NCBI GenBank assembly: GCA_040905845.1
Contig: JBBDQV010000173.1
Location: forward strand, 1-19,771
From: VGDP01 sp040905845
GTDB taxonomy: Bacteria > Pseudomonadota > Alphaproteobacteria > SP197
Direction of reading: 5' to 3'
Length of the DNA: 19,771 nucleotides
This document shows, in pieces, positions 12,736 through 19,170 of the stretch. The position numbers and the translations under genes are program-made. How positions within the stretch are numbered: the first letter of the stretch is position 1; every line of letters starts with the position of its first letter. The notes under the pieces were generated by a model that did not search any database, had not been told where the DNA came from, and saw only the letters and a program-made list of their open reading frames with translations.

Positions 12736-14220
12736 GTGGTCGCCAGCGCCGCCGCGAGCCAGACGGAGGTCGCCCTCGACCTCGGCGCCCTGATCCGACG
12801 GGCCGCGGCCGCCGCGGGCGTCACCTTGATCCTGACCGGCGGGATCGTCGGCTTCGAGCTGGTCAGCTCGACCGGCGAGCTGGCCTTCACGACCCGCTTC
12901 GGCGCGGTCGCGGTGGCGACGGTGGCGGTGTTCCTGGGCGCGCTCGCCATGGGGCTGCTCAAGGCGGGACGCCCGTGGCCGGCGGTCATCGGCGCGGGCA
13001 TTGTCGGCGCGGCGCTCCTGTTCGTCCTCTTGGGCGCGGCCGACGACCCGGTGATCGCGCGGTTCAAGCCGTTCCAGTCGGCGGTGGTCGACTGGGCGCT
13101 GCTGATGTTCCCGCTCGGCATCGTCGTGCGCGGGCTCTACCTGGTGATCGCGGCACGCCGGCGCGAACGAGGCCGAGCCGGGGTGCTCGGCGTGCCGGGG
13201 CGCAAGGTCGGCGCCTACCTGGCGTGGCCGCTGATCGCGTGCGCGATCGCGCTGCCGTTCATGCCGTTCGCCGACCGCAGGCTGGTCGACGTCGGCACGC
13301 TGACGCTGACCTACATCATGCTCGGCTGGGGTTTGAACATCGTGGTCGGGCTCGCGGGCCTGCTCGATCTCGGCTATGTCGCGTTCTACGCGATCGGGGC
13401 GTACTCCTACGCCTTGCTCGCCACCAACTACGACCTCGGTTTCTGGATCTGCCTGCCGCTCGCCGGCATGTTCTCGGCGAGCTTCGGCCTCCTGCTCGGC
13501 TTCCCGGTCCTGCGCTTGCGCGGCGACTATCTGGCGATCGTGACCCTCGGCTTCGGCGAGATGATCCGCATCGTCCTGGTCAACTGGAAGCCGTTCACCG
13601 GCGGCCCGGACGGCATCAACAACGTCGCCCGGCCGTCGTTCTTCGGGCTCGACTTCGAGCGCGATCCGGCCGAGGGCGTCGCCGCGTTCCACACCTTCTT
13701 CGGGATCGAGTACGCCCCGTTGCAGCGGGTCATCTTCCTCTACTTCCTGATCCTCGCCTGCGCGCTGGTCACCAACTTCTTCACGCTGCGCATCCGCAAG
13801 ATGCCGCTGGGGCGGGCATGGGAGGCGCTGCGCGAGGACGAGACGGCGTGCCGCGCGCTCGGCATCAACCCGACCAACACCAAGCTGACGGCGTTCGCGT
13901 TCGGCGCGATGTTCGCCGGCTTCGCCGGATCGTTCTTCGCCGCGCGCCAGGGCTTCATCAGCCCCGAGAGCTTTACCTTCATCGAGTCCGCGGTCATCCT
14001 CGCGATCGTCGTGCTGGGCGGGCTCGGCAGCCAGGTCGGCGTCGTGCTGGCCGCGATCGTGCTGATCGGGTTGCCCGAGTTCTTCCGCGAGCTCAAGGAC
14101 TACCGGATGCTCGCGTTCGGCATCGGCATGGTGCTGATCATGGTCTGGCGGCCGGGCGGGCTGCTCGCCCATCGCGAGCCGACGCTCAGGCTTCGCGGCA
14201 GGGGCACGGGGCCGCCGTGA
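12736..14220 (+). CDS. livM: Branched-chain amino acid ABC transporter permease LivM
   Basis: A 494-residue permease starting at GTG 12736. The conserved LivM core begins at about residue 185 with LTYIMLGWGLNIVVGLAGLL and DLGYVAFYAIGAYSYA. The coupling segment WEALREDETACRALGINPTNTKL follows, then AFAGSFFAARQGFISPESF and GGLGSQVGVVLAA. It is longer than many LivM proteins because about 180 residues with several extra hydrophobic helices precede the core; some homologues have such an N-terminal LIVHM-like region. It pairs with LivH in the inner membrane. Its stop overlaps the GTG start of livG as GTGA, suggesting coupled translation. The channel cannot be assigned a precise amino acid specificity from sequence. 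Confidence 0.95.
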   Translation: MVASAAASQTEVALDLGALIRRAAAAAGVTLILTGGIVGFELVSSTGELAFTTRFGAVAVATVAVFLGALAMGLLKAGRPWPAVIGAGIVGAALLFVLLGAADDPVIARFKPFQSAVVDWALLMFPLGIVVRGLYLVIAARRRERGRAGVLGVPGRKVGAYLAWPLIACAIALPFMPFADRRLVDVGTLTLTYIMLGWGLNIVVGLAGLLDLGYVAFYAIGAYSYALLATNYDLGFWICLPLAGMFSASFGLLLGFPVLRLRGDYLAIVTLGFGEMIRIVLVNWKPFTGGPDGINNVARPSFFGLDFERDPAEGVAAFHTFFGIEYAPLQRVIFLYFLILACALVTNFFTLRIRKMPLGRAWEALREDETACRALGINPTNTKLTAFAFGAMFAGFAGSFFAARQGFISPESFTFIESAVILAIVVLGGLGSQVGVVLAAIVLIGLPEFFRELKDYRMLAFGIGMVLIMVWRPGGLLAHREPTLRLRGRGTGPP

Positions 14221-15071
14221 CCGAGAGCCCGACGCGCCCGCTCCTGACGGTCGATCACCTGTCGATGCGCTTCGGCGGGTTGGTCGCGATCGACGACGTC
14301 TCCTTCGTCGCCGGCAACGACGCGATCACCGCGATCATCGGCCCCAACGGCGCCGGCAAGACGACCATCTTCAATTGCATGACCGGTTTCTATAAGCCGA
14401 CCGTCGGGCGCATGCAGCTCGACGGCGCGCGCGGCCAGTTCCTGCTCGAGCGGCTCGATGGTTTCCGTGTCGCGCAGAAGGCGGGGGTCGCGCGCACGTT
14501 CCAGAACATCCGGCTGTTCGCCGGCATGTCGGTGCTCGAGAACCTGATCGTCGCCCAGCACAACCGGCTGATGCGCGCGTCAGGCTATACCGTGGTCGGC
14601 CTGTTCGGGCTTGGCGGCTATGTGCGCGCGGAGCGCGAGGCGGTCGAGCTCGCGCGCCGCTGGCTGGAACGGATCGGGCTTGTCGACGCCGCTGACAACG
14701 ACGCCGGCAGCCTGCCCTATGGCGCCCAGCGACGGCTCGAGATCGCGCGGGCGATGTGCACCGATCCGGTCTTGCTCTGCCTCGACGAGCCCGCCGCGGG
14801 CCTCAACGCGCGCGAATCCGCGGAGCTCAACGATCTGCTGATCGCCATCCGCGACGAGTTCCACATCGGCATCCTGCTCATCGAGCACGACATGAGCGTG
14901 GTCATGGGCATCTCGGACTACATCGTCGTCCTCGACTACGGGCGCAAGATCGCCGAGGGAACACCCGATGTGATCCGCCGCGACGTCAACGTCATCCGCG
15001 CCTATCTGGGCGAGGAGGAGACGGCGGCACTGCCCGACCAGGTCGCGCGCGACCTCGGGCGGCCGAGCTAG
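14217..15071 (+). CDS. livG: Branched-chain amino acid ABC transporter ATPase LivG
   Basis: A 284-residue ABC ATPase. Walker A is GPNGAGKT (residues 42-49), the Q-loop lies in ARTFQNIRLF, the signature is the LivG-type degenerate LPYGAQRRLEIARA in place of LSGGQ, Walker B is VLLCLDEPAAGLN, and the switch histidine is in LLIEHDMSVVM. This degenerate signature is normal for LivG and helps distinguish it from LivF. It hydrolyses ATP on the cytoplasmic face to drive import through LivH/LivM as a heterodimer with LivF. The frame is open far upstream inside livM, so the start was set at GTG 14217, which overlaps the livM stop by four bases and leaves a normal N-terminus before LLTVDHLSMRFGG. livF follows after 7 bp. 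Confidence 0.96.
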   Translation: MTESPTRPLLTVDHLSMRFGGLVAIDDVSFVAGNDAITAIIGPNGAGKTTIFNCMTGFYKPTVGRMQLDGARGQFLLERLDGFRVAQKAGVARTFQNIRLFAGMSVLENLIVAQHNRLMRASGYTVVGLFGLGGYVRAEREAVELARRWLERIGLVDAADNDAGSLPYGAQRRLEIARAMCTDPVLLCLDEPAAGLNARESAELNDLLIAIRDEFHIGILLIEHDMSVVMGISDYIVVLDYGRKIAEGTPDVIRRDVNVIRAYLGEEETAALPDQVARDLGRPS

Positions 15072-15078
15072 GCCGGCC

Positions 15079-15792
15079 ATGCTCAGGGTCGACGACGTCC
15101 ATACCTACTACGGCCAGATCGCGGCATTGCGCGGCGTCAGCGTCGAGGTCCGCAAGGGCGAGATCGTGACCCTGATCGGCGCCAACGGCGCCGGCAAGAC
15201 GACGCTGCTGATGTCGATCTGCGGCAGCCCGGCGCCGCGCTCGGGCACGATCATGCTCGATGGCGCCGACATCACGCGCCGACCGACGTACGAGATCATG
15301 CGCCTGGGCCTTGCCCATGCGCCCGAGGGACGCCGCATCTTCCCGCGCATGACGGTGCTCGAGAACCTCCAGATGGGCGCGCTGACCGCGGACCCGACCA
15401 AGTTCGAAGGCGATCTCGACACCGTACTGACACTGTTTCCCCTCCTGAAGCAGCGCATCGGCCAGCGCGGCGGCACGCTTTCGGGCGGCGAGCAGCAGAT
15501 GCTCGCGATCGGCCGCGCGCTCATGGCGCGCCCGCGGCTCCTCCTGCTCGACGAGCCTTCGCTCGGGCTCGCGCCCCTGATCGTCAAGCAGATCTTCCAG
15601 GTCATCCGCGACATCAACGAGGACCAGGGCGTCACCGTCTTCCTGGTGGAACAGAACGCCTATCACGCGCTCCGTCTCGCGCATCGCGGCTACGTCATGG
15701 TCAACGGCCGCGTCACGCTGGAGGGCACGGGGGCGGGGCTGCTGGCGAACCCCGAGGTTCGCGCCGCCTACCTCGAAGGCGGGCATCACTGA
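15079..15792 (+). CDS. livF: Branched-chain amino acid ABC transporter ATPase LivF
   Basis: A 237-residue ABC ATPase, the usual LivF size. Motifs in order: YYGQIAALRGVSVEV, Walker A GANGAGKT (residues 34-41), the LivF-typical LAHAPEGRRIFPRMTVLENL, signature LSGGEQQMLAIGRAL, Walker B LLLLDEPSLGLAPL and switch histidine-equivalent region LVEQNAYHAL. LivF normally carries Gln-Asn after VE at the switch position, as seen here. It partners LivG at the membrane. ATG 15079 starts 7 bp after livG. The downstream DUF6867 gene begins 11 bp after its stop with GGAG upstream, so the operon continues into that gene. Confidence 0.96.
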   Translation: MLRVDDVHTYYGQIAALRGVSVEVRKGEIVTLIGANGAGKTTLLMSICGSPAPRSGTIMLDGADITRRPTYEIMRLGLAHAPEGRRIFPRMTVLENLQMGALTADPTKFEGDLDTVLTLFPLLKQRIGQRGGTLSGGEQQMLAIGRALMARPRLLLLDEPSLGLAPLIVKQIFQVIRDINEDQGVTVFLVEQNAYHALRLAHRGYVMVNGRVTLEGTGAGLLANPEVRAAYLEGGHH

Positions 15793-15803
15793 GGGCCGGA
15801 GCG

Positions 15804-16145
15804 ATGGACAGCATTCTCGGTTCGCCCCTCGCCGTGTTCATCGGCGTCACGGTCGCGATCTTCGGCGGCGCCTCGTTCATGATGGGCCAGGCGCTGGGCG
15901 CCAACTGGCGCCCAGCCTGGCAGGTCGTCGTCTACGCGTTCATGCTCGGCGTGGCCGACCGGTTCTTCCACAACGCGCTGTTCGGCGGGGACATGACCTC
16001 GATCCACGCCTACCTGGTCGACGCGGCGGTCCTGGTCGGCATCGGTCTGTTCGCCTATCGCGTGACCAGAGTCCACAGGATGGTCACCCAGTATCCGTGG
16101 CTCTATGCTCGCGAAGGGCTGTTCTCGTGGCGAAACAAGGGCTGA
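15804..16145 (+). CDS. DUF6867 family small membrane protein
   Basis: A 113-residue protein with about three hydrophobic segments: PLAVFIGVTVAIFGGASFMM, the central VVYAFMLGVADRF and AYLVDAAVLVGIGLFAY. Family-typical residues are visible: NWRPAWQ, DRFFHNALFGG, the YLVD segment, YRVTRVHRMVTQYPWLY and a C-terminal FSWRNKG. I recognise this pattern as DUF6867, which I recall being found beside liv genes in alphaproteobacteria. No function is established. It starts at ATG 15804 with GGAG five bases upstream, only 11 bp after livF, so it should be translated from the same mRNA. An accessory or assembly role for the LivHMGF complex is a reasonable inference, not shown by the sequence. Confidence 0.85.
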   Translation: MDSILGSPLAVFIGVTVAIFGGASFMMGQALGANWRPAWQVVVYAFMLGVADRFFHNALFGGDMTSIHAYLVDAAVLVGIGLFAYRVTRVHRMVTQYPWLYAREGLFSWRNKG

Positions 16146-16164
16146 GCGCGCCGGACATCTCCGT

Positions 16165-16192
16165 TTGCGGCCGGTTTCGTCGGTGCTAGATT
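16165..16192 (+). promoter_or_regulatory. Candidate livK promoter
   Basis: TTGCGG (16165-16170) and TAGATT (16187-16192) are separated by 16 bases in the 150-bp gap between the DUF6867 gene and livK. The position would give a leader of about 95 bases. Binding proteins are usually needed in excess over the permease, which fits an extra promoter here. This is assigned by eye on a two-hexamer match. Confidence 0.35.
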
Positions 16193-16295
16193 AGGCAATC
16201 CCCCGAGGGACGGAAGTGCCCGGATGTTCCAAGGGGTCGCGTCGTCGGTCGACGGCGTCGTTGTCACGAAGGGCACGTCAAAGGGAGAGTCACGC

Positions 16296-17414
16296 ATGCG
16301 TAAATTCACGCTTTCGTTGCTCGCGGCGGCCGCGGCCTTCGGGCTGCAGACCGCGGCGGCCGACGACATCGTCATCGCGGGTGCCGGGCCGTACACCGGC
16401 GACCTGGCGGAGTTCGGCGCCCAGCTTCATCGCGGCGCCGAGCAGGCCGTTGCCGACGTCAACGCCGCCGGCGGCGTTCTCGGCAACAACGTCGTGATCG
16501 AGTTCGGCGACGACCAGTGCGACCCCAAGCAGGCGGTCGCCGTGGCCAACGATCTCGTCTCCAAGGGCGTCGTGTTCGTGGCCGGTCATTTCTGCTCGGG
16601 TTCCTCGATCCCGGCCTCGGCCGTCTACCACGAGGAGAACATCCTGCAGATCACGCCGGCCTCGACCAACCCGAAGTTCACCGAGGATCCGGCGGCGGCG
16701 GGCTGGGGCACCGTGTTCCGGACCTGCGGCCGCGACGACCAGCAGGGCGACTTCGCCGGCGGCTGGCTCGCCGATAACTTCAAGGACAAGAAGATCGCCG
16801 TCGTCCACGACAAGTCGGCGTACGGCCAGGGCCTCGCGGACCTGACCAAGGCCAAGCTGAACGCGATGGGCGTCCAGGAAGTGCTGTACGAGGGCATCAC
16901 GGCGGGCGAGCAGGACTACACGGCGCTCGTCACCAAGCTCAAGGACGCCGGCGTCGAGGTCATCTACTTCGGCGGCTACCACCCCGAAGCTGCGCTCATC
17001 ATCCGTCAGGCCCACGAGCAGGGCTACAAGCCCATGCTTCTGTCGGGTGACTCGCTCAACACGCTCGAGTTCGCCACGCTCGCGGGCGATGCGGCCAACG
17101 GCGTGATGTTCACCAACGCGGCCGAGTCGCGCAACCTGCCTTCGGCGCAAGAGGTCGTGCAGAAGTTCCGCGATGGCGGCTACGAGCCCGAGGGCTACAC
17201 CCTCAGCACCTACGCCGCGATCCAAGTGTGGGCGGCGGCGGTTGAGAAGGCGGGGACGACCGAGGCCCAGGCCGTGGCCGCGGCGTTGCGCAGCCAGTCC
17301 TGGCCGACGGTCATCGGCGAGCTCGCGTTCGACGATAAGGGCGACCTGACCTCGTCGACCTACGTCTGGTACGTGTTCGAGAACGGCAACTACAAGGAAG
17401 CTCCGGCCATGTAA
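16296..17414 (+). CDS. livK: Branched-chain amino acid ABC transporter substrate-binding protein LivK-like
   Basis: A 372-residue periplasmic binding protein. MRKFTLSLLAAAAAFGLQ leads to a likely cleavage at TAAA before DDIVIAG. The mature fold follows the Leu/Ile/Val-binding family: IAGAGPYTGDLAEFGAQLHRG, QAVADVNAAGG, DDQCDPKQAVAVANDLV and GHFCSGSSIPAS; the two cysteines match the disulfide of LivJ/LivK. Further blocks are ITPASTNPKFTE, VVHDKSAYGQG and IYFGGYHPEAA. It should deliver leucine-type amino acids to LivHMGF, although relatives bind other amino acids or amides. ATG 16296 is preceded by AAGGGAGAG (16281-16289), an unusually strong ribosome-binding site for this window. The longer frame from 16224 would hide the signal peptide. 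A strong terminator follows. Confidence 0.95.
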   Translation: MRKFTLSLLAAAAAFGLQTAAADDIVIAGAGPYTGDLAEFGAQLHRGAEQAVADVNAAGGVLGNNVVIEFGDDQCDPKQAVAVANDLVSKGVVFVAGHFCSGSSIPASAVYHEENILQITPASTNPKFTEDPAAAGWGTVFRTCGRDDQQGDFAGGWLADNFKDKKIAVVHDKSAYGQGLADLTKAKLNAMGVQEVLYEGITAGEQDYTALVTKLKDAGVEVIYFGGYHPEAALIIRQAHEQGYKPMLLSGDSLNTLEFATLAGDAANGVMFTNAAESRNLPSAQEVVQKFRDGGYEPEGYTLSTYAAIQVWAAAVEKAGTTEAQAVAAALRSQSWPTVIGELAFDDKGDLTSSTYVWYVFENGNYKEAPAM

Positions 17415-17420
17415 GGCCGC

Positions 17421-17440
17421 GCCGCCGAGATCTCGGCGGC
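17421..17440. repeat. 20-bp perfect palindrome just after livK
   Basis: GCCGCCGAGA is followed at once by its exact reverse complement TCTCGGCGGC, starting six bases after the livK stop. As RNA it could form a short stem that shields the 3' end of livK mRNA. Without a T-run it is not itself a terminator. It could also be a protein-binding site. Confidence 0.6.
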
Positions 17441-17455
17441 GTTCGACGACAAGAT

Positions 17456-17487
17456 AGCCCGGGGGTCGTTGGATCCCCGGGCTTTTT
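17456..17487 (+). terminator. Rho-independent terminator of livK
   Basis: The stem AGCCCGGGG (17456-17464) pairs with CCCCGGGCT (17475-17483) around a ten-base loop and runs into five T residues (17483-17487). It lies 41 bp after the livK stop and 29 bp before the mucR-like stop on the other strand. The minus strand lacks a clean T-run, so termination should mainly act on livK. Confidence 0.85.
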
Positions 17488-17516
17488 GTCGTTGCGCGGA
17501 ACGCTGCCCGTCCGAG

Positions 17517-17948
17517 CTACTTGCGCCCGCGCGTCCGCTTGCGCCCCAGACCGATCTTCTTGGCGAAATCGGAGCGCTGCTGGGCATAGTTGGGCGCGAC
17601 CATGGGGTAGTCGGCCGACAAGCCCCATTTGGCGCGGTAGTCCTCGGGACTCATGTTGAAGGCGGTGCGCAGATGCCGCTTGAGCATCTTGAGCTTCTTG
17701 CCGTCCTCCAGGCAGATCAGGTAGTCCGGCGTCACCGACTTGCGGACCGACACGGCGGGCTTTGGAGCCTCGGCCGGTTCATCACGGCGCCCTTCCTGCT
17801 GCTCGGCGAGCGCGGCATGAACCGACTTAATCACCTCCGGCAACTGGTTCGCCACCACTTGGTTGTTGCTCACGTAAGCGGAAACGACGTCGGCGACCAT
17901 ATGGAGAATTTCGCTCTGCGATAGCTTGTTATCGTTTTCCTCGGCCAC
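17517..17948 (-). CDS. MucR/Ros-family transcriptional regulator
   Basis: A 143-residue MucR/Ros regulator, a DNA-binding family of alphaproteobacteria that controls exopolysaccharide, motility, symbiosis and cell-cycle genes. The N-terminal half (IL..VADVVSAYVSNN and LPEVIKSVHAAL) is the oligomerisation region. The zinc-finger region is DYLICLEDGKKLKMLKRHLR, followed by NMSPEDYRAKWGLSADYPMV and APNYA. C79, D82 and H92 occupy expected ligand positions, but the usual HH or HY after LRT is AF (96-97), so the fourth ligand is missing. Basic tail GLGRKRTRGRK. The start is GTG 17948 with AGAGGA nine bases upstream. Its stop faces livK. MucR proteins often regulate their own gene, which fits the inverted repeat in its promoter. 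Confidence 0.94.
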   Translation of the reverse strand: MAEENDNKLSQSEILHMVADVVSAYVSNNQVVANQLPEVIKSVHAALAEQQEGRRDEPAEAPKPAVSVRKSVTPDYLICLEDGKKLKMLKRHLRTAFNMSPEDYRAKWGLSADYPMVAPNYAQQRSDFAKKIGLGRKRTRGRK

Positions 17949-17984
17949 TGCTATTGTTCCTCTACTGAGTTGGAATGACGTCGT

Positions 17985-18014
17985 CTATTGACACGGGGTG
18001 GACCGACTGTCAAT
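17985..18014 (-). promoter_or_regulatory. Candidate mucR promoter with inverted TTGACA repeat
   Basis: On the minus strand a perfect -35 consensus TTGACA (18013-18008) stands 17 bases before CAATAG (17990-17985), a poor -10. On the plus strand another TTGACA (17988-17993) makes the pair ATTGACA, 14 bases, TGTCAAT, a two-fold symmetric site that could be an operator. The distance to the GTG start allows a leader of about 30 bases carrying AGAGGA. Confidence 0.4.
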
Positions 18015-18083
18015 GCAAATTGGCGACTTGCGAGCAGATTGCAGTATCCGGCGCCGACGATGCTGGCCGGGACGGGACCCAGT

Positions 18084-18132
18084 GGTCCGATTTACCTGAT
18101 GCTTGGTTCCCAAGCGTCAGGTAAATCGGACC
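18084..18132. repeat. Long hairpin 1 (23-bp stem, 3-base loop)
   Basis: The left arm 18084-18106 begins GGTCCGATTTACCTGA and ends GCTTGG. The right arm 18110-18132 is its reverse complement except at one position (T18100 opposite G18116), which is a G-U wobble in plus-strand RNA. The loop is TTC (18107-18109). Two further outer pairs are possible (18082-18083 with 18133-18134). No T-run follows. It lies upstream of rpiB. Confidence 0.85.
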
Positions 18133-18147
18133 GCCAGATCAATAACA

Positions 18148-18198
18148 TAGTGGTGCGATGCTAACGGATGGGAGTCATCCGTTACCATCGCGCCACTA
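18148..18198. repeat. Long hairpin 2 (23-position stem, 5-base loop)
   Basis: The left arm 18148-18170 (TAGTGG, then GCGATG, then TAACGGATG) pairs with 18176-18198 over 23 positions, with one G-U wobble (T18154-G18192) and one C-C mismatch (C18161-C18185). The loop is GGAGT (18171-18175). It starts 15 bases after hairpin 1 and has unrelated sequence. Its right foot overlaps a perfect 14-bp palindrome CGCCACTAGTGGCG (18191-18204). Confidence 0.8.
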
Positions 18199-18258
18199 GT
18201 GGCGACATCGGCAGGGCTGTGATAGTAACGGCGCCAGAGGACAACACGGCGGGGCGGC

Positions 18259-18696
18259 GTGACAAGGGGGCGGCACGTGGCAATCGCATCGGATCACGCG
18301 GGCTTCGCCCTCAAGGCGGTGCTCAAGGTGGAGCTGGAACGTCTGGGCTGCGAGGCTGACGACCTCGGTACCGATGATACCGAGTCGGTCGATTACCCCG
18401 ACTTCGCCAACAAGGTCGCCGAGGCGATCGAGCGGGGCGCCGCGGCGCTCGGCGTTCTCGTCTGCGGCACGGGCATCGGGATGAGCATCGCCGCCAATCG
18501 CCATGCGGGCGTCCGGGCGGCGGTGTGCCACGATGCCTCGTCCGCGCGGCTCACCCGGCAACACAACGACGCCAACGTCCTCTGCCTGGGCGCGCGGCTG
18601 ATCGGCGAGGAGGTGGCGAAGGACGTCCTGCGCGCGTTCCTGGCGACCGCGTACGAAGGCGGCCGGCATGCCCGCCGCGTGGCGAAGCTCGCCTAG
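18259..18696 (+). CDS. rpiB: Ribose-5-phosphate isomerase B
   Basis: A 145-residue RpiB/LacAB-family isomerase that interconverts ribose 5-phosphate and ribulose 5-phosphate in the pentose phosphate pathway. Active-site features are present: IASDHAGF (D12, H13), VLVCGTGIGMSIAANR with the catalytic-base cysteine C69, TRQHNDANV with H102, and the C-terminal YEGGRHARRV that binds phosphate. The start is ambiguous between GTG 18259 and GTG 18277. The latter has a better Shine-Dalgarno (AAGGGGG, six bases away) but would begin inside the first strand, three residues shorter than the E. coli enzyme, so I keep 18259. nrdR follows after 9 bp. Two long hairpins lie upstream. Confidence 0.95.
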   Translation: MTRGRHVAIASDHAGFALKAVLKVELERLGCEADDLGTDDTESVDYPDFANKVAEAIERGAAALGVLVCGTGIGMSIAANRHAGVRAAVCHDASSARLTRQHNDANVLCLGARLIGEEVAKDVLRAFLATAYEGGRHARRVAKLA

Positions 18697-18705
18697 GTCC
18701 CGGTC

Positions 18706-19170
18706 ATGCGCTGCCCGTTTTGCGGACACGAGGATACCCAGGTCAAGGACTCGCGCCCGTCCGAGGACAGCGCGTCGATCCGGCGCCGCCGACGGTGCCA
18801 GGGCTGCGGCGCCAAGTTCACGACCTTCGAGCGGGTCCAGCTCCGCGAGCTCGTCATCATCAAGAAGACCGGCATGCGCGTGCCGTTCGACCGCGACAAG
18901 CTGCATCGCTCGATCGAGATCGCGGTGCGCAAGCGCCCGGTCGAGCCCGAGCGGATCGAGCGGCTCGTCAACAGCATCCAGCGCCGCCTCGAGAGCCTGG
19001 GCGAGCCCGAAGTCCCGAGCCAGGTGGTCGGCGAGATGGTCATGGATGCCCTGGCCTCGCTCGATCCGGTCGCCTACGTGAGATTCGCTTCGGTCTACCG
19101 GAACTTCCGCGAGGCGAAGGACTTCGAGGACTTCGTGGGAAAACTGGGTGGCGAGCGCGGCGAGGACTGA
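18706..19170 (+). CDS. nrdR: Transcriptional repressor NrdR
   Basis: A 154-residue NrdR, the ATP/dATP-sensing repressor of ribonucleotide reductase genes. The zinc ribbon is intact: C3 and C6 in MRCPFCGHEDT, C31 and C34 in RRRRCQGCGAKF, with SRP and the basic IRRRRR stretch used for DNA binding. The ATP-cone follows from about residue 49 (VIIKKTGMRVPFDRDKLHRS) to DPVAYVRFASVYRNF. Length and motifs are standard. The ATG at 18706 is unambiguous because C3 is near the start. It lies between rpiB (9 bp upstream) and ribD, whose start overlaps its 3' end by 23 bases. No NrdR box is apparent in this window, so its targets are elsewhere. Confidence 0.97.
   Translation: MRCPFCGHEDTQVKDSRPSEDSASIRRRRRCQGCGAKFTTFERVQLRELVIIKKTGMRVPFDRDKLHRSIEIAVRKRPVEPERIERLVNSIQRRLESLGEPEVPSQVVGEMVMDALASLDPVAYVRFASVYRNFREAKDFEDFVGKLGGERGED

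Larger units (their letters stand above)
17949..18258. other. 310-bp divergent intergenic region between mucR-like gene and rpiB
   Basis: This gap is less GC-rich than the flanking genes. The mucR-proximal part holds an inverted pair TTGACA (17988-17993) and TGTCAA (18008-18013). The centre holds two long hairpins listed separately (18084-18132 and 18148-18198). The rpiB-proximal 60 bases have no visible structure except a ribosome-binding site. I see no convincing coding sequence on either strand. Confidence 0.6.

Noticed and set aside
11719..14172. Minus-strand open frame of 817 codons opposite livH and livM
   Set aside because: Its translation is almost entirely Arg, Asp, Glu, Gln, His and Ala without any domain, as expected for the antisense of high-GC coding sequence. 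The plus strand encodes two clear permeases.
18084..18198. Tandem hairpins read as a CRISPR array, tRNA or transposon ends
   Set aside because: The two stems share no sequence, there are no regular spacers, no tRNA fold and no transposase gene or target-site duplication nearby.
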